NCBI RefSeq assembly: GCF_905147365.1
Contig: NC_056416.1
Span: 6,530,001 to 6,594,000 of the forward strand
Reading direction: 5' to 3'
Source: Aricia agestis
Lineage: Eukaryota; Arthropoda; Insecta; Lepidoptera; Lycaenidae
DNA: 64,000 nucleotides
Both the position numbers and the translations under genes were made by a program. This document shows, one piece after another, positions 1-10,600 of this stretch (positions are counted from its first letter, which is position 1; the number at the start of each line of letters is the position of its first letter). Below the pieces are notes generated by a model. That model did no database searches. It was not told the origin of the DNA and saw only the letters and a program-made list of their open reading frames with translations.

Positions 1-80
1 TGCTAATTTTAGTCTTAAAATAATCCTTGAAGTCCAGGGAAGGTTTTAAAGTGACACGAAGTTCACCGGGACAGCTAGTA
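1..80 (-). repeat. LINE 3'-end fragment, copy 1
   Basis: Read on the minus strand this begins CTAGCTGTCCCGGTGAACTT and continues with a conserved stretch on paired cytosine-rich and ATTTTAAGACTAAAATTAGC text. The same sequence occurs on the plus strand at about 10549-10625. It is a fragment of the 3' end of a lepidopteran non-LTR element (the CTAGCTGTCCCGG family); it has no coding capacity and continues off the left edge of the window. Confidence 0.6.
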
Positions 81-439
81 AACTATAAACTAGCCAACGT
101 GTGACGTCATAAAGTGCTGAGATTTGGTATGGAGCGTTTTGAGAAGGTTTATTTTATGTGATTTTAAAATTGTTCTATCTTGGTGAGTTTTTTAGATATT
201 AGAGTTATTTTTTACTTTTACCGATGTTTCTATTTTTTCGAGTTAGAACAGAAGACTTATAATATATACGCCCTTAAAAGTTTTCCCTTACTTTTTACAT
301 TTTAATGACACAAAATTACAACAAATTTAGATCAAGATTCTAATATCATTTTCTTTGATATAAAAACGTATTATTATACGGATATGTAACCACATCCTTT
401 TTCGAACATCCTTTCGGTTAAATATTATGTTACTAAATA

Positions 440-645
440 ACGCCCACAACTCCGTTTTTCCGGATTATCACGCGATAATCCGGATTCGGATCCTATTTCC
501 TTTCCTGGGACTTAAAGTATCTCAATAACAAATTTCAGTAAAATCGGTTCAGCGGTTTGGGCGTAAAGAGGCCGAAAGATAGATGGACAGAGAGACAGAC
601 AGATATAGACAGACACATTTTCTAATTTATAATATTATGAGTATT
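440..645 (-). repeat. RTE-like LINE/SINE 3' fragment
   Basis: On the minus strand this reads as the repeat ATATTATAAAT...CTGTCTGTCTGT...GCCCAAACCGCTGAACCGAT...GAGTCCCAGGAAAGG...ending near AACGGAGTTGTGGGCG-type text. Related copies lie at 16276-16470 and 63257-63455. It is short and non-coding and looks like a truncated 3' end of an RTE-like retroelement. The class is my inference from its similarity to common lepidopteran repeats. Confidence 0.6.
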
Positions 646-1604
646 GATTAAGCATTGCACCATGATTGCACCAAACTGGGAGTTTTCTGACTCGTATTAA
701 TTTATAATTATTATAATACTTACACGGACGTAAAAAAAATATTATTATGTTACTAATGCATTTTACGTGTCATTGTTATAAAGACTCGGAGGAAAATGTC
801 GTTTTACAAATACTTATGGAGAATTATAAATAATAGCGCGCGTTTTACAAACAAATAATTCAATGTTATCATAATAGCAATAATATATTTTTTAATAGTA
901 AGTACTTATATAATTCTTAATTCTTTAATAGAATGTTTGCAGTCATTCTGTGCGTAGGTAAAATTTGCCCAAGCATTAGCAGTCGAAGTGTAAGTATGCT
1001 CCTTGTCCTAAAATGAAGCCAGTGCGTCGTAGGCCGTAGCCAAATGGTTAAATTAGCCGTTCAATCAAACATCAACAATCAAAAATCATCTACAAATCAA
1101 CGTCTAGCTTTTTAATTAAACATAAGAGTCGCTCAAAACGTTCAACACTACAGCTGATTCAAAAGCAGCCATTTGATTGAATTAGTTCAGCGCTCAGTGC
1201 TTACCACAGTCACTGCGGCGCGGCGCTAGGTGCGTTTTGTTTACAATAATGTGTTGGTTATTAAAGAGACAAAAATTATGGGGGCACATAAGAAGAGCAA
1301 ATTATGGGATTATGAAATGCAGAGTTAGAATACAATTTATTCTGCTTGTTGTCATTACTCTTGTGTAATATAATACGTCTACTCTTTTTTGAAAACTATA
1401 AATGGCTAAATACCAAAATGTTTTAATGGCTATGATCTATAATCTGTGGTCACAGTTAATTTTTTATCTATGATAAATGCGATCGGCTCTACAAATATAT
1501 ACTAATCTGTGCGATCGGCGAAGCTTCCCGGACTGCGCGTTTTTTGGATCATTGGACTTCGCGCGTAGCCTTTTAGTATTTAATTTTAATTAGTGATATC
1601 AAAA
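646..1604. other. 5' flank of PPM1G; no gene seen
   Basis: AT-rich upstream DNA of the phosphatase gene. No reading frame with codon structure and no clear TATA box were found. A more GC-rich patch at about 1505-1570 just before the start codon may hold the transcription start region, but nothing in the sequence fixes it. Confidence 0.4.
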
Positions 1605-4600
1605 ATGGGTGCATATTTATCAGAACCTGTTACGGAAAAGTTATCAAGTGATGAAAACAATGATAAACTGGAGTGCGGAGCTAGTTCCATGCAGGGTTGG
1701 CGTGTCAATCAAGAGGTAAAGTCAATTGTTACATTGTGGATTGTATAAAAGTACAATGGTTTAACGCCCCATGCAATAAGTAGTTCCTTAGGACCGTTAA
1801 CGGTCACTCAAATATAGGTATCCCGCATTAATTCTCCCCTTAAATGCATATTTTGGCTCGAATACATGTCATGCCCCCGCGTTGCACGTACTTTGTGTAA
1901 GTACCTCTTGTGAATGCATTATCATTTTTAGGATGCACACAACACAATCTTGGATTTCGACGAAGATACTTCTTTATTCGCTGTTTACGATGGGCACGGA
2001 GGAGCGGAGGTTGCCACCTATTGCTCACAAAAATTACCGGATTTCATAAAGAATACTGAAGCATATAAAAGCGGGAAATTCGTCGAAGCTCTATCGGATG
2101 CCTTCCTAGGTTTCGATGCTACTATCGCCACAAAAGAAGTTATGGATATTTTAAAAGAACTCGCAGGTACAATCTTTTGTAATAATGGCAATATGTATAA
2201 CCTAACTAATTATGTATGTACGGTCACTTACTAGTACTTATCTGTGTTTAGGTGAAATCAATCCGCCTGGGCCAAGTGACAATGAAGAATCTGACGAAGA
2301 TAACATTAGTAATTTGTATAAAGATGCGCATCTCCCATTACAGGTAAATATTTAACTAATTTATAATACTACTCGTAATATTATATTGTTAGAATTTTCG
2401 TATAGATATTGACAAGTAACAATATTTTTTTTATTTAATATTTTAGGAGGTACTGGCTAAGTATGAAAACAAGTTAACCAACCTTCATAGAACACGACTT
2501 GGAGACACTGCCACACCATTATCACCATGTCTCAGAGCCAAAAGAAATTCAGAGGAACCTGGTATGTACCTATAATAATTGTATTATAAGTAATAGTATA
2601 AATAAAGCTTTTTTTAATGTACAGAACATAGTATGACTTATTATTTTTATGTCTGTTTTAGAGAAAGCATGTATACTATGGTCCGATCGCTCAGTCCTGT
2701 CTCTAGCGGTTATCGGCCTTTCGTCTACCACTGTATTCTAATTTTACAGATGTAGCGATATCTATCGCATCGTTTGTATGACATAACTGTCAAAAATTTT
2801 CCAAATTCAAATGACCGCGTGTATTGTGGTAGAGCAAGCTAGAGAAAGCGTGACCCCGCCATGTATCATGAACCATTTTTCTTACGAATTATTTTTCTGA
2901 GTATAAATAAAATAATATGAAGTAGAATAGAAAAGAACAGAAAATTGTTTATTTATTTTGTGTATCTTAAAACTATACTTAAAAACACAATTCATGAAAA
3001 CTATGTTCAAAAAGGCGGTCTTAGGGTGAAGCCAAACAAGCGTAATTTGTGAGTTGTGAGTCGCAGAATTTTTGCCGCGTACCTAAATATCTTTTCATGC
3101 AAATCATGACTCACAAAATTACGCTCGTGTGAATCAAACAAGACTATTGTATGAAACTGATTGTAACAGAATTCTGCCAAACCGAAATTCTGCGACTCAC
3201 ACTCACTCACAAATTACGCTCGTTTGGCTTCGCCATTACCTCTGAAAGCTGACAGCAGTTTCTGCAAGACAACCTTTAAGAAAGTATTTAATATTATGGT
3301 TAAATAAAAAAAAAAAAACTTAAACTCAAAATTCAACTAATTTAAAATTACAGTGTCATTATGACTAAATTATAATATAATACAACAAGTGTATTGTACA
3401 CTTAATAACAAAAACATTTAATACTATATTTTGTTCTCCAATGCTTAGCATAGTTTTTTTTTCGTTTAGGTGCAGGTGGAGAAGTTGTAGATGTATCTAT
3501 AATAAAAATGACGTGAGTTTTGCGCTTGAATTCACCGTTTGGACCGCTAATCATCGTGTGCATAAAATTAATGCATAGAGTTGAGATATAGTACTCACCA
3601 GCCTGTGCCCAAGAATACGTATTGCTTACGTATCCTCGTGGTTCAATAATAATTTTCTGTTTTTGATTCATCACCATTTTCATTTGTTGTCGATTATCCG
3701 AAGAAAGCAACACAGATGAATTAATTTAAAATATGTAAAATTTTTGTTTTTATTCTTTTTTCTTAATTGTTCGTTTTAGAGGTTTTATGTCTTAGTCTAT
3801 GATTTTTTAAATCCTCTTTAGAAATCCAATAGCTGAACTGATTCAGCTTATTATTTTTTGTCATGCTCGAGCTCGTATCGTTAATTTTATAGGAAAGTTA
3901 TTGTTATAAAAGAATGATTAAAATTACGTGAAAAATTAGAAAATATAAGAATGATACCATCGTTGCATAACATTATTTAAAATAATGTAACTTTACCGCT
4001 TCTGACAATTTTAATTTCATAAAGTCGGTTCAATAAGTCGGAGTAAAATCCGTCGGAACCGCTAGTGCCTACTATTATAACAATCATTATGAATATGCAT
4101 ATTTTAGCTTTCACAGAATAATAATATTTTTATTCTATGGAACATTGTAATAATATTATATCATAGTCATTTCTATAGCGAGCTTAAGGCGATTCCGTGT
4201 TCATGTGCAAACATAAAAAAGGTTACCAAAGTTCAGTACCCCTGTTGTAAAAGGCTCGTCAAAGGTACTCGCGATAAAACAGGAGTAACTTGAAATTTTG
4301 GATTTCTGTATATGACAGCTGGTGAAAAATATATTTTTTTTATTTTCTTGATATTTTTGTGTAGTTTTCATAAAAAAAATATTGATTCCCTCTTATCGGA
4401 TGATATAATTTATAAACTGCTTATTTAACATGTATAAAACTAGGAAAAACCCAATATTTATGAAAAAAAAATAATTACGATAACAATAACATGAATTTGC
4501 TGATAATATCGTAATTAAGTAAATCCAACTTCAAAAATTGCAAATTTCTGAGTTACGACGCTACGTATTTGAATGAGGTATTATGAAACTTCTATCGCTT

Positions 4601-7600
4601 CGTTTTCTGTCACGATTTGTATAGAGAACGATAAATTACGTCAAGATTTTCTAGAACATGGTAGCGGTAGGGTGAATAAACGCTAGAGACAAGATAGGCT
4701 GAGAGCACTATAGTGAGACTGATAAATTTCTGAAGTGATGTACAAAAAACTTGATTTACCTACTTGTTTTTTACCCATTGATCTTGAAAATCTATTGTGT
4801 CTATGATACACACGATGGAGGTGTTAATGTGTTTTTAAAATTAGTTTCAATGTAACTGACTACAGCTTTAAATAGCTATTGTAATATTCTTCATTTGACA
4901 ACTTCTGTGGCTCAGTTGGTGGGCTGTTGGTAGCTCAAGCCGGGGGTCGCGGGTTCGAATCCCGCCGATGGAACAAAAAGTTTTCAAAAAGTTCCTAGGT
5001 CATGGATGTGTATTAAATATGTGTATCATATAATAAAAATCTTAAAATATGTATAGTATAACAGTATTAAATATATTTCCGTTGTTTGGTACCTGTAACA
5101 CAAGTCCTTCAGGTACTTACCACGAGGCCAGACGTGGTGTGAAGCGTTCATAGATATTTTATTTAAAAAAAAAAATACTGTTATAGAAATATTTTTCTTG
5201 CAATATAGGAGTCAGTGCTTCAAGCTCTGGAGTCTCTTGTGCAGCTGGTTCTAGTTCAGAAGAAGTTACTGATGAAGCAACATCAACCAAAAATGGTGAT
5301 GTACTGGATTCGGTAAAAGCAGATGATGATACTGGTGGTGTTTCTTCCACTAATTCCAATGAAGAGAAAGACTTAAATGGAGAGGTAGTACGATTTTGTT
5401 TACACTTTACAATGATCCTTTTATAATTTCTATTATTATAAAAATACAATTAAAATTACAAAATTTGCATTTTGCTATGTATTGTAGATCATGGAAAATT
5501 AAATCAGAATCCTCATTAGTATTTTAGTAGTTATGCAAATACTTAATATAATATGTTTTTTAATTAGGTATCTACCAGCGAGACCAAAGACAATGATGTT
5601 GCAATGGAGGTGGACAAGGCAGAAACAGCTCCAGACAGCTCGGCCGAAACGTGTACACTCCCTGAACCCAGCGCAGGGGCAAAGCCAACTAGCAATGGCC
5701 CCACATCAGAGGGCTGCAATGGTGAAGTAACAGAGTCCAAAGCTGACATTGAAGAGAATAATATAACATCCTCTAACGGTTCCGCAACACCCTCAAAGTC
5801 AGGAAAAGGAAAAGGTAATTTTCATAGTATTATATATGCGATACTGTACTCGGCGAAACATATCGGTAGCGGTCATTGACTCCCTGTTAAAAAACTTGTC
5901 ATTTTCTATACAAAGCAGCGATTGACAACATCTGACACTTCATTGTCGATTGCGGTTTATATTCGCATGAAGTCGTCACTCATCCACCTGTGCCTAGTGC
6001 ACGGCAATCAGTATACTGTTATAACTGTACATTTGTTCCTCTACTCTGATGCTGGCAACTCCTAAACGGGGAGACTTATGCCAAAAGAAGGAGTATATAA
6101 AAATGACAAGTTTTTGACAGAGAGTCAATGACCGCTACCGCCATGTTTCGCCCTGTACAGTTTAGTACACTCTTGTTCTTGTTTTATTTTTGGATAGATA
6201 ATGCTATTGCACATTATGGTTGAATGTATCCAGATGAATATGTCGTTGTGGTAATGTTTTTTCGAGTCGAGGCTGAAATACTCAGGGAAATATTTTCGGC
6301 AGCGCGAGGAGCAGCGGCAGTTGCTAAGTGTAACGACGACTAACATTATACAGGGTGCAATTAAACCTTCCTGCCAAATTTCCTGTGCCTGTCCATTTAA
6401 TCAAAAAAAATTGGGTGTTATATTTTTTTGGGCGTTTTTTGGGCGACGCGTCGTGTCCATTAATTATAGTGTTTTTTAGGATAACTTTCGGAAGCTATTT
6501 CTCAACATTTTAGTACTAAGTGTTTATAAACGTATTTTTATTTTTAACAAGGATCAATATATCAAAATTTGGCAGGAAGGCTTAATTGTATTTAAAATTT
6601 AACCCTGTATTATGTTGTTGACTGAACAGAAAGCAGATCAATTTATATTTCAAGAACCTATCATGTATACTGCAGAGGTTCCCAAACTTATTTTGTCTTC
6701 TGCCCACTTTGAGAGCAAATTATGTTTTAGCACCCTCACTGTTTAAATTTAAAATGCATCCAAATTTCTGGGAAAAATCATCAAAAATCTTCAGCGCCCA
6801 CAAAGGGGCGTCATCGCCCACTTTGGGAAAGGCTGATGTAAAGTAATGAACACAATCTTTTGACTTTCGTTACAGAAAAAGCCTCTCCAGTTTCTAGTTC
6901 AGACAAAGTGCCAGAGAGACCAAAGAAGTCTAAATTGAGACGCGCAGCGGCTGCTGTATACGAATCACTTTTACGTCAAGCCACAGTGGAAGACGATGAT
7001 GACGAAAGTGATTCGAATGATGAAACATTTGAAGGCGGAGAAGTTGATTCCTCAGAAGAAGACAATGTGAATGGCATCGGTGAATCAGAAAATGATGGTA
7101 ATAATTCTTGAACTTTATCTTTAGGTATTAGTTGTTTTTAATATTTAAAAGGATAATTCTTTTTATTACAAATGTAAAAGAAAAATTTGGTAATTGACTT
7201 TCGAGAAATGTGCAAATGAAATTCAGTACTAATAAAGTTTACAAAACAGTGGCCGTGTTCGTCGGCGTAATTTTTAGCGCATTCGCTGCAAAACCTAGTT
7301 ATTGCGCATGTCCAAATCATGTCATGCCATGGCAACGACAACTGTTTACGACTTGACATTTAACCCAATTGCAATTTGTTGGTGGCGTTGCAATGAACAA
7401 ACCAGTGGGAGAGCCATGCTTCGGCACGAATGGGCCGGCTCGACCTGAGAAATACCACGCTCTCACAGAAATCCGGCGTGAAACAGCGCTTGCGCTGTGT
7501 TTCACCGAGTGAGTGAGTTTACCGGAGGCCCAATCCCCTACCCTATTCCCTTCCCTACCTTCCCCTATTCCCTTCCCTTCCCATCCCTACCCTCCCCTGT

Positions 7601-10600
7601 TACCCTATTCCCTCTTAAAAGGCCGGCAACGCACCTGCATCTCTTCTGATGCTACGAGTGTCCATGGGTGACGGAAGTTGCTTTCCATCAGGTGACCCGT
7701 TTGCTCGTTTGCCCTCTTATTTCATAAAAAAAAACAATTAAATTTAAAAAAAAATCCAAGTGATCCATATCCATATTTTCCAAAATAAAATAATCAAACA
7801 CTATCATAGTGTTAAATAAATTATTTGTACGGCTGTTAGACAATTTAGGCTTATGTATTTATGTTTAGCTTTTATTATTTTAATCATGTATAAACAATTA
7901 AGACGTTGTTTACGACTTGACCAGCAACTTGTTATGGCGTTGCCATGACATCTTTTGGACATGCGCAATAAAAGGTTTGTCCAAAAATACGCCGACGAAC
8001 ACGGCCAGTATCACAATTCACAGACCACAGATTCGCTTTCACTACCATAATATTACGGTAATATACATGTTTTTCATCTGTTACTGAAAATGAATTTCCA
8101 ATACAGGTGAATTTCAATTTTCATGTATAGGCCCACTGTGACTTTTAGTAGCGATGCAGTCGCGCGTTAGTCGCATTTGAAACGCCATACAAGCAGTGAC
8201 GGATTAACCCTTAATCAAATTAAGCAATTGCCTAGGGCATCACGTCTATCTCACTTCACCAAAAAAAGTTTCTAAAAAATAAGTAAGGTTTTTAGGTGGT
8301 AAAACAGATTCTAGGGGGGGTACACAGGCATGAATTGCTTAGGGCATCAAGTATTCTTAATCCGTCACTGCATACAGGACACACAGCTAGCGACTGTATC
8401 GATGCAAATATGCGACAGTATCGCGACCGTATTGATTTTATATTTTTATTTTATTAGGAAAACATACAGTGATTTAATTAACATCCTTAAATACTACATA
8501 AACACTTAACACTATTAACACGTTTACACAGTTAGATACTCAATAATAACAAAAGCTTATGATCTAACAATAAAGTATTAATTAATGAGAGGTAAGTTCA
8601 CAGTATGGTGGTTACACGTAATTTAATTTATATAATATACGAGAAATAAACTATACGCACTGAAATATGACAATATTATACCAATAAAAATATCTAGCAG
8701 ATTAACAAGTTGAAAATATAATATATTCTAAATATAATATATTCTAATGGCCTGTTTCACCGCTTCCTGATAAGGTGCCCAATAGGGTTATTTGACAGAT
8801 TTTCCATACTCCATCTGTCAAATTAAGTGGTGGATAGCCTTATCAGGAAGTGGTGAAACAGGCCCTTAATATGCAAATATTCTCCTAAAAAAATATTCTC
8901 AGTTAAGAAACAGTCTCAAACCATTGCTTACGGCCGTTCCCAATATTTGATCTATCTCTGGTTTTGCCCTACTAGAGATAGGAATTGCTCACATTTGACA
9001 TTAGAGACATATATTTTATGTCAATTGTGAGCTATTCCTATCTCTAGTAGGGCAAAACCAGAGATAGATCAAATATTGGGAACGGCCGAGTCAATAGCTT
9101 TTTTGTAGCTCTTACTGAAGAATAAATCAAGACCCGTGAGTTTGCTTATGTCGTTAAAAAAGTTAGGTGAACGAATAAAAAAGAGTTTTTGCGATAGTTA
9201 GTATGAGAAAAAGAAGTAAACAAAGGGTTATAAAGGAAGATAATCTAGAGAATCGGGAAGGGACTTTGAGGTGTATTTTGGAAAGGAGGTGGGTCGATTT
9301 TATGTTGGGCTATTGATGCAAATATGCGACTGCATCGCTACATACCTATATTTTAAAAAGATAAAACCGACTTCAAAATTGTAAGTAATTAAGAATTAAA
9401 CTCTATCTCCAAAACTACGGAACGAATTTTAATGAAACTTGCACTATTCCCTAAGTTGAACAATACCTAAAACAACAAAAAAAGAATTACTAAAATCAGA
9501 CTAGTAGTTCCAGAGATATGCGAACACAAACATAAAAAACATACATACATACATACATAGTACATATTACATTGCACTTTTGAAATTTGGCACATTTGTT
9601 CAGACGCTGATATAGACTTACATATATACGAAAATTGGGCAGTTCTGGAAATACTACATACATACGCGTCGAATTGATAACCTCCTTTTTTAAAGTCGGT
9701 CAAAAAAGTCGCAATGGGCGCACGGCCTACTGTTGCATTAAGATTAGTGCTCTGAAATCTTCGTATATTACGTTTTTCACTCTTGCACATGCTTTCTTGT
9801 GTAGTTACTGGTGATAGGCAACAATAGCACCAACATTCAGAGAAAAAAATTTGTTTTTTTTTTAAATCGATATTTAAAAAAAACATTTTTTTTTTTAAAT
9901 AAGATTTGAATAATTATTTCGAAATTTTTTTTGAGTTTGAGTATTCATATCTTGGTATGAAAACTATATATAAGTATAAATAGGTGTCATATAATTTTAT
10001 AATTGCATGTCTAGATGAAGATGAAGACGGGGAGGAAGAGGAAGATGAGAATGAGGCAGATTCCAGTGATGAGGATGGCGAAGAGGACATCCTGATGGAC
10101 GAGGAGCCCGGAAACGACAGTGGGTGTACTGCAGTTGTTGCCTTATTGAAAGGTATGTTTATAATGTAATTAGCTACAAATAATAAAAACTAAGGAAACA
10201 TAACTCCCATACTTCAAGTTCTTTTTGCACACTAAAATAATATAGCAATAGCTACTATAGTTTGTGCGTTTTAAGATGATATGCGTGACACATTATAATT
10301 AACAATAGTAGGGAAGTTACCTAACAAAAATTAATCGATAATTTAAAAATATCGAATCACTTCGTAAAGGAATTGCAATCGAAATTATCGATTTTGTACT
10401 GACATTTCAGTGGTGCCGGCGATTTAAGATGGCCGCCCTTTTTTATCGATTTGATTTCGATTCAACAGTGTCAATCTCTATTGACATAGGTTCCGTTTTA
10501 TGCTTCTGACATTTTCAAATGTTTTCGTAACAATAATTTTATACTTCTACTAGCTGTCCCGGTGAACTTCGTGTCACTTTAAAACCTTCCCTGGACTTCT

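Noticed and set aside
4905..4975. tRNA gene candidate with A and B boxes
   Set aside because: The box sequences are clear, but no proper acceptor stem closes and the same head plus non-tRNA body recurs at 26642-27103, so it is a SINE.
9539..9559. (ATAC)n as a possible short regular array
   Set aside because: It is a plain microsatellite; no spacer-repeat alternation like CRISPR occurs anywhere in the window.
9467..9886. 139-codon minus-strand ORF
   Set aside because: It covers an (ATAC)n tract and a retroelement fragment; the Cys/Tyr-rich text is not domain-like.
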